A stretch of DNA of 64,000 nt from Syncephalis fuscata (Eukaryota; Zoopagomycota; Zoopagomycetes; Zoopagales; Piptocephalidaceae), in NCBI GenBank assembly GCA_025786725.1, contig JAHLTZ010000008.1, positions 248,001-312,000 on the forward strand, given 5' to 3'. The position numbers and the translations under genes were made by a program. Positions 24,915 to 36,158 of the stretch are shown piece by piece. The notes beneath the pieces are model-generated. The model saw only the letters and a list, made by a program, of their open reading frames with translations, was not told the origin of the DNA and searched no databases. Numbering within the stretch: position 1 is the stretch's first letter; each line of letters begins with the position of its first letter.

Positions 24915-25977
24915 AAATAGTGCAAATCTTATTCGTGGAAAAACATGCACTATTTCTATCTGGCCAGTAAATCGAATTTCAATCATGCGACCGCGTCAAT
25001 TCTCCTGTTTATGCGACATTGTAAGCATTAGTGGCCGATGGATGATAATTAATTATTCAGAATTAGCAGACGGGAAAACAAGTGAATCTAATATAATAAC
25101 AACAACTCGCGTTTTTGATCTTGCTAATGGTCAAATGTGCATGGGTACTATTACGAATTATCAAGGAAAAGTTTTTTTACTGAGAGTTACTGAAGAATCA
25201 GTAATTATATTTAGCAGATCGTTGCATTACTTAAATACTAATACCACACTTAAATGGAAGGTGTGGGAGTTTTCAAATTGCCATCTAGGATATGGTCCGC
25301 GCTGTCTAATGCAAGGAGAAATTCGCTTTGAAAGACTTGGAGGTTTTAAAACTACTGTCAAAAAACTAGATAATAGTCGGGTTTTAATTGAAAATCACTT
25401 AAGATTAGGTGGTAATACGTTAAACAAAAATAGACAAGGTGAAATAAGTTTGGCAATGATTTCAACAGAATGCGGCTATTCGAATGCTTGCATTAAAGAT
25501 GTAAAGCCCATCTGGACACGTAGCGATTGTCTTTATGGCACGATACCACTATTTGGTTCTAACCGCATTCTTGTTATATCTGAAAGTGGATGGACGATTT
25601 GCAGCTCAATTGATGGCACTATAATAGCACGCATAGATGTAGAAAATTTAGCTTCGGTGCTTGAAGATTCTCATTTGCTAGATACAAGCATGTATACCAA
25701 TTTTTTTTCATTATATATGGGAAGATTCGTTCTTTATAAGTCTACGCACAATAACACATTTGTAGCCGTGGATTTAATTAATACAAATCGTACTAGAAAT
25801 TTGGGCATGACAAATTCAAAGTACTTGTACGAAAAGTTATATATACATCCGGATATTATTACAAGATTCGACCGTCTAATTGAGAATCGTTTATTACTAA
25901 ATGATAAATTTAGCACGAGAAATGCAATGTTGATAGTAGATAACGAAGATTATAAAATAATAGATTTGTCGCTTTAA
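24328..25977 (+). CDS. F-box-like protein B1
   Basis: Uninterrupted frame of 549 residues from ATG 24328 (MIHIPILVIGRVAAFADSDS) to TAA 25975-25977. The first ~50 residues (IPILVIGRVAAF, LVLLSCCSKWLRYCVSQHNN, IWHQRYRQYYNL) look like a divergent F-box. The remainder has no known domain. Alternating beta-type stretches and DGT- and DLANGQ-type turns are compatible with a propeller. The first ~195 codons are almost identical to B2 and the first ~130 to B3, while the C-terminal part differs from B2 in patches. It is intronless, unlike most genes in the window. Confidence 0.72.
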   Translation: MIHIPILVIGRVAAFADSDSLVLLSCCSKWLRYCVSQHNNIWHQRYRQYYNLADGNEIKWLAWYVKTVRASKLLALQTKKTASITQLSNQHIEWFHAFCYRRATDANWLKSAPYPVKDLTEEEPDNTRSIILQRIVYHHTDMQKCFIAEQCQPIGETFTKRFWRLCRLFYDNVDYVSYAERCLISDRFVVTISRQRNSANLIRGKTCTISIWPVNRISIMRPRQFSCLCDIVSISGRWMIINYSELADGKTSESNIITTTRVFDLANGQMCMGTITNYQGKVFLLRVTEESVIIFSRSLHYLNTNTTLKWKVWEFSNCHLGYGPRCLMQGEIRFERLGGFKTTVKKLDNSRVLIENHLRLGGNTLNKNRQGEISLAMISTECGYSNACIKDVKPIWTRSDCLYGTIPLFGSNRILVISESGWTICSSIDGTIIARIDVENLASVLEDSHLLDTSMYTNFFSLYMGRFVLYKSTHNNTFVAVDLINTNRTRNLGMTNSKYLYEKLYIHPDIITRFDRLIENRLLLNDKFSTRNAMLIVDNEDYKIIDLSL

Positions 25978-26849
25978 TTGCTATAAAATTATTGTATTTT
26001 TATTATTCATTAAATTACTTGTACAATTATTTCATATTGTAGATTGCAATCATCAATGCTATACAACATGACAATGATTAATTAATTACCACCATTAAAT
26101 ATTAATACAGTATAATTTATTATGCTGCTGTTATTGTTTAAGCTGAAAAGCAAAGTATATATTTATTATAACTACAAAAATAAATAACAAAATGAGATAT
26201 TACGACAATAAAATAAGCACGTATGCAATATTATAATTTAAATTTATTTAATATTGTTAGTAATATGCTATGTATTGTTACAACACCAGTGGTGCGTTGA
26301 TGTAACATTAATCAAGCAACCAAGAAATGAGAGAAAATATAAGAGATAGCTTAATTAGATGTTTTAGTATTAATTCAATAATGCTTATCAATATTAAATA
26401 GTGTACAAATATAGCTTGAATTAGCAGACTTTTAAGTCGCAGCTGTATAAATTCTCACAATAGGCTAATGAAAATTGGTGTAAGAAAAGTGTATATTTAT
26501 TATTGCTTGGGCTACATTATTAAGTAATCATAATATTGTTGAAACTATAATAAATATATATAGCATCCAATATGTGATGGAAAATTCTAAACACAATAAA
26601 TGCAACAAAACTTAATTAAAACTTTGTTTATTAATGTGATTTAGTGAATTGTAACAATATAACAACAAAAGAGTAATACAATGCTATATTGGTGTATGAT
26701 AGTTATAAATACATTCTAAGCTTCTTCTTAACCGCAATTAAGAAATAAACAAATAGCTTTTATTAATAATATATAATCAGTAGATGGTATACTGATAAAC
26801 AATATAATAAACAAATAATACCTACTTGAAGAGTAAAAATATATTATAG
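25978..26849. other. AT-rich spacer between B1 and B2
   Basis: Very AT-rich, with no coding frame of note. It is not shared with the sequence upstream of B1 or B3. Confidence 0.6.
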
Positions 26850-27675
26850 AGCAACATATTATGATAGATAGAGCGTATGCGTATGATGATTGTATTGTAA
26901 GTGAGCCGTCATTTCAAAGTCCAAGGCCTTTGAAGGTTGCACGATATATATAAATCAAATACACGTCTAGCTTACGTTCATTGTAACTACGCATTATGAT
27001 CATCTATCTTTTAGCAACGTATTATTGATATGAGTAGTTCTTGACAATCTAGCTATTGTCCTTTTCTTGTCTTATTTACTTATACACAATGATTCATATC
27101 CCTATACTTGTTATTGGACGTGTTGCCGCATTTGCCGACAGCGACTCACTTGTTCTGCTTTCATGCTGCAGTAAATGGCTGCGGTATTGCGTTAGCCAAC
27201 ATAACAATATCTGGCATCAGCGATATAGGCAGTATTACAATCTTGCTGACGGCAACGAAATAAAATGGCTAGCCTGGTATGTGAAGACAGTGCGTGCATC
27301 GAAACTGTTGGCATTACAAACCAAGAAAACAGCTAGCATTACTCAATTGAGCAATCAGCATATCGAATGGTTTCATGCATTTTGCTATCGGCGTGCCACT
27401 GACGCAAACTGGCTTAAAAGCGCACCATATCCAGTTAAGGATTTAACGGAAGAAGAACCAGATAATACACGTTCTATTATATTGCAACGAATTGTTTATC
27501 ATCATACTGACATGCAGAAATGTTTCATTGCTGAGCAGTGTCAGCCAATAGGAGAGACATTTACCAAACGATTTTGGCGTTTGTGCAGATTATTTCACGA
27601 TAATGTAGACTATGTATCATACGCAGAACGATGCCTGATATCAGACAGATTTGTGGTAACTATTAGTAGACAAAA
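26850..27675 (+). repeat. Direct repeat unit 2 (5' part of B2)
   Basis: Copy of 24089-24914. Differences include one C for T at 26920, inside the spacer of the palindromic promoter site, and TATATA for TATATG at the following AT run. Confidence 0.88.
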
Positions 27676-28735
27676 AAATAGCGTAACCTTTGTTCGTGGA
27701 AAAACATGTATTATTTCTATCTGGCCAGCGCATCTAGTTTCGGTCATGCGACCGCGTCAGTTTTCCTGTTCATGTGATAATGCAAGCATTCGTGGCCGCT
27801 GGATGATAGTTAATCATTTTGAGATTGCAGACAAAGTTATAGATAAATACATTGTATCAGAAAGGACGCGTGTTTTCGATCTTGCTAACGGTCAACAATG
27901 TATGGGTACTATTGCAACTTACGAAGGAGAGACTTTTTTATTGAGAGTTACTGAAAAAGCAGCAACTACACTTAGTAGAACATTATATCACTCAAACACC
28001 GCTACCACACTCAAATGGAAGGTATGGGAGTTTTCGAATTGTCATCTAGAATATGGTCCGCGCTGTCTAATGCAAGGAGAGATCCGCTTTAAGAAATCTG
28101 ATGACTCTGCAATTTTTGTTAGAAAACTAGATGATAATCGAGTTTTAATTGGAAATAATTCGCAGCTAGTTAATATATTGAGCGAAAATAGGGCAGATGA
28201 AATAAGCCTAGCCATGATTTCAACAGAATATAAATACTCAAACGTTTGCATTAAAAATGTAAAGCCCATCTGGACACGTAACGACCGTCTTTATGGCACG
28301 ATACCACTATTTGGTTCTAATCACATTCTTGTTAAATCTGAAAGTAGATTGGTGATTCACAGCATAATCGATGGTACTATAATAGCACGCATAGATGTAG
28401 AAACTTTAAGTTCGGCGCTTAATGTACAGCATCTGCTAGATATAGATAGTTATAATAACCTTCTTTCATTATATATGGGAAGATTCGTTCTTTTTGAATC
28501 TATGCACGACAAAACATTTATAGCAGTGGATTTAATTAATCCAAATCGTACTAGAAATTTAGGTATAGCAAATTCAGAGTATTTGTACAAAAAATCATTT
28601 ATACATCCAAATGTTGTTATAAGCTTTGATCACTTGCTTAGTAATATTTTATTACTAAATGATAATTTTAGCACAAGAAATGCGATGTTAATGGTAGACG
28701 GTGAAGACTATAAAATAATAGATTTGTCCTTTTGA
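27089..28735 (+). CDS. F-box-like protein B2
   Basis: Uninterrupted 548-residue frame from ATG 27089 to TGA 28733-28735, intronless. The F-box-like N-terminus is identical to B1. From about residue 197 the two proteins diverge, with conserved islands (VFDLANGQ, TLKWKVWEFSNCHLEYGPRC, YGTIPLFGSN, RFVLF). The last ~20 residues and about 170 bases of 3' flank match B3 rather than B1. A substrate-adaptor role is inferred from the F-box alone. Confidence 0.72.
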   Translation: MIHIPILVIGRVAAFADSDSLVLLSCCSKWLRYCVSQHNNIWHQRYRQYYNLADGNEIKWLAWYVKTVRASKLLALQTKKTASITQLSNQHIEWFHAFCYRRATDANWLKSAPYPVKDLTEEEPDNTRSIILQRIVYHHTDMQKCFIAEQCQPIGETFTKRFWRLCRLFHDNVDYVSYAERCLISDRFVVTISRQKNSVTFVRGKTCIISIWPAHLVSVMRPRQFSCSCDNASIRGRWMIVNHFEIADKVIDKYIVSERTRVFDLANGQQCMGTIATYEGETFLLRVTEKAATTLSRTLYHSNTATTLKWKVWEFSNCHLEYGPRCLMQGEIRFKKSDDSAIFVRKLDDNRVLIGNNSQLVNILSENRADEISLAMISTEYKYSNVCIKNVKPIWTRNDRLYGTIPLFGSNHILVKSESRLVIHSIIDGTIIARIDVETLSSALNVQHLLDIDSYNNLLSLYMGRFVLFESMHDKTFIAVDLINPNRTRNLGIANSEYLYKKSFIHPNVVISFDHLLSNILLLNDNFSTRNAMLMVDGEDYKIIDLSF

Positions 28736-29110
28736 TTGCTATTGCTTAAATTGATAAACACAACGTATACTTATTGTAACTACAAAAATAATTAACTAAA
28801 TGGTTACAACGACAATATAGTAAATGTTTACTTAGTATTCTGTTTTGTATTATAAATGCAAATCTATTTAATATTACAAGTAATAGACTGTGTGTAATTA
28901 AAGATGGACACCAGGCAAACTGATAATGGTTTATTTTGGTGGTTAAATAAATCCCTGTTATAATTTTACTTGAATGATTCAGTGACATCAACCAATGATC
29001 GTGTTATTTCGTCAGTTTGTTTACTTTCTTATTCACTCGTCGCTTTCTTATTCTTTCTCTTTCTTTTACTACTTATTAGGCGCGGTTTGATTGCCGCTAC
29101 TACAATCAAC
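28736..29110. other. spacer between B2 and DAM1
   Basis: The first ~170 bases (to about 28906) are the reverse complement of 38297-38463 next to B3. The rest is the DAM1 promoter. Hydrophobic in-frame codons ahead of ATG 29111 are treated as 5' UTR. Confidence 0.6.
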
Positions 29111-30468
29111 ATGAATTATACATCAAATCTAGCGAAACATTTTACCAATACACCGCATCAGCGGCGAACACGCCTATCATTGGCCGCGCGTACATTTCAA
29201 CAACAAGATCAGCAAGAACAAGATCTAGCTGAAAATACATTAGCACCGCGACCTTCTTATGGACGTCCGAATAAACGTGCACGTCAAACAAATTTTACGG
29301 GCGATAAGGCGCTGGCCCGACAATCTGACTATAATAAGCTTAGTAGTGATCCGTTGTCAATCTTTGCACCTCAACTAGAACAATTATCGCGATCAGTAAT
29401 AGCGCTAGAAAGTAATTTCCAACATTTAGGTGGTATTAATGAAGCACTTACTACATTTAATGATGCATTTGATACTTTTCTTCGAGCAATGTCAATCAAT
29501 GCTCAGTGTGTTATATTCCCTGAAGTAAGTAGTTGCTATAATGCAGTGTAGATTTATTAATAGCTATCAGGCTCCCAATCCTTTATCATTTAAGCGACAG
29601 CCACAAGAACAGCCAGGTGTGTGGAATATGTTTATTCTGTAGAACTATTTAGTAATACAATATATAGAAGATGCAAATATGCTAGGCGCTAGTATTTATC
29701 CATCAACAGCGCAAACAGTCTTGTCATCTAGTGCTGAACCTGTTAATAATGATGAGGCTCATATTTGGCTAATTTAAGTTATGCACAGGATATTTCAACT
29801 GGAACATTTCTTGATAATACATTTGCATCGACTGAAGAAAGTGTAAAGTCAAAAATACCAGTTAGAAAGAAGCGTGCTGCTAAAGCTGCTCCGCCCGTAA
29901 GTCATTAATTTACATTAAAAAATGATCAAATATGTATATTAACTATAGATGATAGCCTAAACCATTCCCTATGAAAAAGCTTATTGAGGGATTACCGCTA
30001 CGTTATCGTGATAGTGTAAGTCTAGCTATTATTTGATACAGTCGTTGCTATAAAATAACAATAACAATAACAATGATATTAGCCACATCGCGATACAATT
30101 GAAATTATTGTAAAGGCACTTCATAGTGATACCGAGGGACTGTATCCTTTATTAATGAGCTATAGATGTGCACCATACAACATTTGTAGTTTATACTTGA
30201 CCATTTTTGTTATAGTTACATCCACCAGATTGTCAAGCTAGCAGACGTGGCTCGGCATCGATGTATAGAATATATGAACGCACTTGTACACAGTAAGAAT
30301 GTATTGAAGATATCGCGCAAGGTGCGACTTATTTATTAGCGCATACATCATGTGTGCCTTACACTACACTGTATGTGACCTGGCTAACACTGACGGATAT
30401 TGCAATAGGGTTTTCTTTACCAACTCGATCCGGTCAAGTATCCGCCTAACAAGATGCACCGTCGCTAG
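29111..30468 (+). CDS. DAM1: DASH/Dam1 kinetochore complex subunit Dam1 with C-terminal winged-helix-like domain
   Basis: Dam1 couples kinetochores to spindle microtubules in the fungal DASH complex. Exons: 29111-29524, 29571-29616, 29668-29896, 29956-30015, 30083-30141, 30216-30321, 30409-30468. The Dam1 core is in exon 1: DPLSIFAPQLEQLSRSVIAL, FQHLGGINEALTTFNDAFDT, then SINAQCVIFPEAPNPLSF across the first intron. A basic linker (RKKRAAKAAPP) leads into exons 4-7, which encode about 75 residues: MKKLIEGLPLRYRDS, IEIIVKALHSDTEGLYIHQI, VARHRCIEYMNALVHSKNVL and ISRKGFLYQLDPVKYP. This has the helix-turn-helix-plus-wing rhythm of a winged-helix domain. One base is missing near 29755-29775. Exons 4-7 could in principle be a separate gene, but the splice phases run on. 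Confidence 0.8.
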
Positions 30469-31216
30469 CTACCCTCCACAAATGATGGGCCGTTTTTATA
30501 GATTTCCGGCTGTATGATTATTGTATGGGTATATTGAGCGTGTTTGTAATAAAAACAAAGACTCGCATATAAGAGAAAAAGGCCAGCGTGTGGTAATGAG
30601 AAGGAAGGAGAGAAGGAAAATACTGATACAGAAACGAAAACACAAAAAAAAGAATGAAAGAATGAAAACGCCAACGAAACGATATATGTTTGTATGGTGA
30701 AGATGATATAGGTGGTAATAGTAGAGCGAGTGGGAAAACAAAGAAGTATGGCGAAATTAGATTGGCACAAAAGGGCAATCCAGTCCAGTGCGTACCGCCA
30801 TAAGAACGAAGAACAGCAATACCAAAGTAGTAGACTATTGCGACGTGATCGGCACGCAGTGGGCCTTAATAGCGCTTTAGTGGAAAACACTCAAAATTAA
30901 ATAAAATATAGAGCGCTCATGTACACAAGGAGAAGGAGTGAAGAGAGTATAGTAATGATACTAGAGAGAAGTTGTGAAAAATAAATGATAGGATTTAAGC
31001 GTTTATGCTGTGTATATATGATGTGCATATATAGTGTAAATAAAAAAGTACTTTAGCAATTCAACGTGTCGATGATGGAAGAATAAAGAATAGTTGAGGT
31101 AGGAAAGTACAATTTTATACTATACATATACAGCCATACAAAACAAGCATAAATACTATTGTTTTTGTATAATTGCTGAAAGCTAACGAGGTGCATTGAT
31201 TGTACCGCCACCCCGC
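30469..31216. other. convergent intergenic region
   Basis: Between the DAM1 and Grainyhead/CP2 stops. Purine-rich on the plus strand (30590-30700, 30930-30980). The open frames on the minus strand here are pyrimidine-rich artefacts. No gene seen. Confidence 0.6.
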
Positions 31217-33733
31217 TTAAAATTCAAGCTTCATTTGCATTTGACCGCTGACGACGTCAAGTTGAATAGAGACGCGCATAATTTGCTCGTCGCTCATTTG
31301 GGTGATGGTTGAATCCTCGACGCGAATGACAATACCGCTTTCTGTCTTGCGAACGACATCATGTACCGATTCCGGTTGGATGTTTAGCTTTTCGCACAAA
31401 CTTAAACGCAGACTCTCTTCGGTTAATTCGTCGAGGTAGCAGGCACGGTAGAATACATCGCCAGGAATAAGTGCGTAAATACAGAGTGCTAATAAATAAT
31501 AAATGTTAATTAAATCGTCTAATAGTAACAAGTGCAATATAACTACTTACCAGCTGGTTTTGTACGAGGACGTGGTGTGTAGCTTGGATCGACATCGAGA
31601 GCAGTGCGCATAATCGATTGACGATCTTCAGGTGTAGCAGCCATGGTGGGCGAAGCAGCACCAACACTGCTGCTGCTAACACCGCTGTTGCCGTTGTTAC
31701 TGCTGCTCGTAGCACCGCCACCTAGAACATCAGTGCGTTGCAAATGAGCATCCGGCTCAACGTGCAACAATGCGTGACGTGCATTGACTGCATTTGGATA
31801 GACTTGTTCAAGCTCGGCCTGTTCAAATGGCTGAACGTCACGGGCAAACACTGTGACAGGGAAGGTAGGCGGCAATGTGTCAATGCTTGGCCCACCGCGT
31901 TGACCGTTGCTGACGCTGGCCTTGCCACGCATGCGAATCATTAACTTTTCGCGATGGCGCATATCATCCTTGTTCTTGCGCTCGGCACCTTTATCACGGA
32001 ACAATTTAACAGCAGCAAAGGCACGTTCGGAAGCAGAAGCATCCTCATTTGAATGATGATGGCTGCTGCCGCCATGGCTATTGCCACTACCTTCGCCTGT
32101 ATAGATATGGGTTTCAGCGTGGATACGCATTGGAATACCTTTTACACCTTTAACACGCGTAAATTCGGTAGATAAGCAGTTAAGGCGAATCTGAACTGTT
32201 GCACCCTTTTGGCCATACCAGCGAACACGTACACGATCAAATTCGTATACGCCCATAGGCTGGCCATTTTCGTTGGAAAGAGCAGCGCTATTGACTTGCT
32301 CGGTACGTTTCGTATCAGAGCTGGCTCCAGTTGCACTCACCACACCATTGCTACCGGAAACGTTAATTTCAATAGCGCGGGCGTGATTTGGCGATGATTG
32401 TTGGCCAAGCCAATGGCTCCAGTAGGTACTGGCCAATCGGCGATGTGCTTTCTCATGGAACATAATACGTACAACAGTTTCCATAAGACAATCCTCCTTG
32501 ATCGTGTCAGTCAGTGCTAGGTTATAGTACTGGCCTTTGTTAATATACGTAAGGAAGCCTTGTTCAACACGTTGAGCTGCAGCTGTGGGTGCATCAAGTA
32601 CAACAGTATAACGCATTTGTGGATCCGGCTATAATAGTGGTGTAATAATAATTAATAAAAATATTAATAAAATAGTATTAAATAATTAAATAATTAATGT
32701 TCCACACTTACCACTGGCATATTCATGTGATGTGACACCGAGTTCGACATGTCCATTTGCGTACCGCGTGGATCCATTGGGCTTCCCATGAAACTACTAG
32801 AGTTGCTCATAGATGGCGAATCGCTCATCAATGGCACGGGCGATCCTTGACTAAGACACGGACGGGAAAAATCCAGACGCTGCTGCATATTTGGTGTAAA
32901 TGACGGAACGACCGTCGAGTAAGTAGGAATAGAAAGATTTGGACTGCCTTCAGGCGTGGGCGGCTGTACCATATAGGGTGGTGTTACCACAGAGGAACCG
33001 AAGGCATCAAAGGCATGTACAATCGAATTGGGCGCGCAGTTGGTCGTAGAAATTGCTCGATATGAGGGAAGCATGGCCGCCGACATAGCACGCTCGTCAA
33101 CCTCGGCGGCGGCAGCGGCAGCGGCAGCAGCAGTTGCAGCGGCTTCATTTTCCGATCCTGGATATCTATCATCCCGGAAAGCAATATTAGTAAAGTGTAA
33201 AAAGCATTTTTGGTGTGTACAAAAATAGCAATTGTCACTGATGTAAATTCAGACTCCGTCCAATCCTTTGCTTATTCTTTCCTTCCTTTCTTTGTTCTCA
33301 GCAAACCTACCTTGATTCCATCTCTTCTAGATACTGGCGAACATAGTCGGGCTGGCTATCCCACCCCATGGCCGAATGAGGACCCGACATGGATGGCTCC
33401 ATGTGGCCAGCATGTTCGGGGCGCACCATGTAGCCGCTGTTATGTTGAAGATAAGGCGGAGTAGTGCGATTGCAGTCGTCGACTGAGCCGTTTACTGAAC
33501 CGTAGTGCGAGCTAGGCAGTAAATGGTTAAGCTGTTTTAATGTATATTGCGGCTCGACGTCAGAGAAAACAGAGTGTTGTCTAGAATAAATGAAATATTG
33601 ATATGAATACACAAAGGATAGAAATGGTTGATCGGTTGGTTAGATAACCGGATAGACTAAGACGAAGTGCACTTCACACCCATACAAAAGTGTCTATAGC
33701 TACTTACGTGAACTCGCGTGGCGAAGAAGCCAT
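31217..33733 (-). CDS. Grainyhead/CP2-family transcription factor
   Basis: Sequence-specific DNA-binding protein of 699 residues. Five exons: 33733-33708, 33580-33311, 33165-32712, 32628-31551, 31488-31217; all phases fit and no break is needed. The first ~250 residues are low-complexity (poly-Ala near 33110-33130; Ser/Pro/Met-rich). The CP2 domain follows: MRYTVVLDAPTAAA, TYINKGQYYNLAL, RIMFHEKAHRRLASTYWSHW, then VRVRWYGQKG, LNCLSTEFTRVKGVKGIPMR and AAVKLFRDKGAERKNKDDMR. The C-terminus is the ubiquitin-like dimerisation domain typical of Grainyhead proteins (GDVFYRACYLDELTEESLRL, ESGIVIRVEDSTITQMSDEQ). In fungi, Grainyhead homologues are linked to cell-wall remodelling; a role here is inferred from that. 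Confidence 0.92.
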
Positions 33734-34155
33734 TGAAATAAACTAATAGATACTACTACGCAATAAAACGAGGGACAATAATATTAAAGAATAAAAGCAA
33801 GGTTGCTCTTACAGACTTAATAGTGTAGGCGAGAGTAAAAAAGGTGTGAATATGTGTGGATGTGTGGATGATGTATTTGCAGCACTAAAGTTCTGATCTG
33901 TGTGGGTGCGGCAAATGTGTGTGTAGTTTATACGAAAAGTGGTCAACGGAACCGAAGAAGGTTACACATGAATGGTGTGTATAGAATGTGTCGATAATGG
34001 CAATAAGAATGGCAAGGCGTTCTGGACCAATGTCGACTCACCAAACAATCAATGACGAAAATGGGAAAATGGTTTAGAAAGCAAACGAATCTTCCTGCCC
34101 AATCGAACAGCGTGCTACCATGCGTAGGCGATGAAGCGAATCAGAATGATGGATT

Positions 34156-34200
34156 CAACACAGACAGATAGACAGACAGATAGGTAGAGAAAGAGACAGG
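34156..34200. repeat. degenerate GACA/GATA repeat
   Basis: Imperfect tetranucleotide repeats (ACAG/ATAG units) in the gene-free region upstream of the Grainyhead/CP2 gene. Confidence 0.75.
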
Positions 34201-36106
34201 CAAAAGACAACAAGGAATTAGCACACACACAGAAGCGGACAGAAAGAGTAATAGTAAGATGGTAGATAGTGGTAGAGAAATGCACGCACGTACAACTGCA
34301 CGCAGTATTGCACCCGATGCAGATAGAAAGGGGGAAGTGAGAGAAAGAGCGAATAGGCACACGCACACGCACACACACGTCGAGATATACCAAGTATATC
34401 TATAGAATCAATAGGAGAAAAGAAACTAGATACGGTTACCAACAAGTAGTATAACGAGATACAAAGTGTTTTTATAGGCTATCTAGACAAGGCACGTGGA
34501 TTCAGGGAATGAAATGGTGTTATAACGAACACAAACACGGAGAAACTAATAATAACGACGGTGATAATAGAGTGGTGAGACGTGGAGAAATAGTTGCTAT
34601 CTTGGCAGGGACAACATGCTTTTAAACCTGCCGCAGATATCCCCACCGACCACGGGATGGATTGTACGAGGAAGGTGTTAAGGAAGTGCTCTGGCACTAC
34701 GCATTACTGAGTATGGGTTAAGGAGGCAGCAACAGCAGGCACTACCAATGGCGATGATGATGCTGCTACTGAAGGGTGGAATACATCAATGCCTGGGCTT
34801 ATTTTCACCTTGCGTGTGGTAGCCCATCCATCGCTGTCGCTGAAGCCACACCCCGCAGTTCCGTATTGCCGTGCGGTCGCCTACATTCTGCTACTATTGC
34901 CACTATCGCTACCGCGATAATGATGTCTAACATGGCAATTATGGTTGAATTGAGGAGCGCGTGACTTGCTGTAGACAGCGTGAAACGCCACGGCTACTTG
35001 CACCGAAAATTTGCAACAACGACGCGTGGGTTTACCTTTTTTGTCCATCTCTTTCAACCATTCGGTAGGAATTCATCAAACAAAGCAGTGATGATGCTGG
35101 TAACAGGACCATGTTGCAACGGCACCATTTCTTTCAAGTAAGTTTCTGGTCATGCTTCATTAACGGCGCCGCCAGTGTACCTAGTTGGGTTTCACTATAA
35201 CCATGCTAATAACAAACACATTTACAAGCATGTCTCGGTTAGTGGTGGAGGCACATGGCCGTACAAGTTTGCTTGATTAGCTTTTTGTTTGATCCAATAG
35301 TAGTTTGCTACTAAAAGAATAAACCAACATCTTCTATCAAATTATTCCAAGGCCTTTAAACTGGCCCATCCGCACTGTAAAGTGCAAAGTGCTTTAATCC
35401 AAAACTCTACCAAGCCTGTACATATCCCGTGTATCAGCATGTTAATAGAATGGTTTTGAAACATGATTCGGTTTATTTCAATGTTTCCTTGGTTCATCTA
35501 TTTAGAATACATAAACTATATTAAAAATAAACATGCTAATAGCGATACTAATATTAACCAGCGCTGCTTTGTTATTCTTTGTTTTTCCATACTATTACCG
35601 ACCTCAAAGGTACTTTTCTGTACACCTTCCATGCAAGATACGTCATTTACAGGCAAACGAAATGTTCCACGTGTAAGGTCATTCATTCGTCTTGAATTGT
35701 TGTTGTTATGCTTTAGTGATCGTGCACCGTGCTATCGCTCCTTGAATTGGCTCAATAGCAATGAGGGCGACTAGTCGACTGATGGTCGGACTGTTACGCG
35801 ATTACACCAAAAATTGCTACAATAACAATGATCATAATCATAGTAATAATAACAAACAATAGTACATGTATTCAATCATTTGATCAACATTTGGCCTTGA
35901 CGCATGACACGTGTTCATTGGTAAAATTCAATGAACAATGTAATGCCGGTCCTGTGTCTACAAAAGTATCAGTTGGCCACGCAGCTACTCTATAACATCA
36001 TTTTATGACATCATTTTATTAGTTTGTATTCATAGCATGATCAATTTATTTCAAACAAATGCAGCATTACCATCATATGATTATGTTTACGCAGGGTATG
36101 CTATAT

Positions 36107-36116
36107 GTGCGTGTGT

Positions 36117-36155
<39 letters not shown>

Positions 36156-36158
36156 TGT
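36107..36158. repeat. (TG)n microsatellite
   Basis: About 25 TG units with a few interruptions, in the gene-free region. Confidence 0.92.

Noticed and set aside
28970..29110. An N-terminal extension of Dam1 upstream of ATG 29111
   Set aside because: The frame is open, but it encodes a pyrimidine-derived hydrophobic run unlike any Dam1, and ATG 29111 gives a normal N-terminus.
30465..30890. A 141-codon minus-strand frame after DAM1
   Set aside because: It arises from a purine-rich plus strand (so F/S/L-rich on the minus strand) and overlaps the DAM1 stop. No family resemblance.
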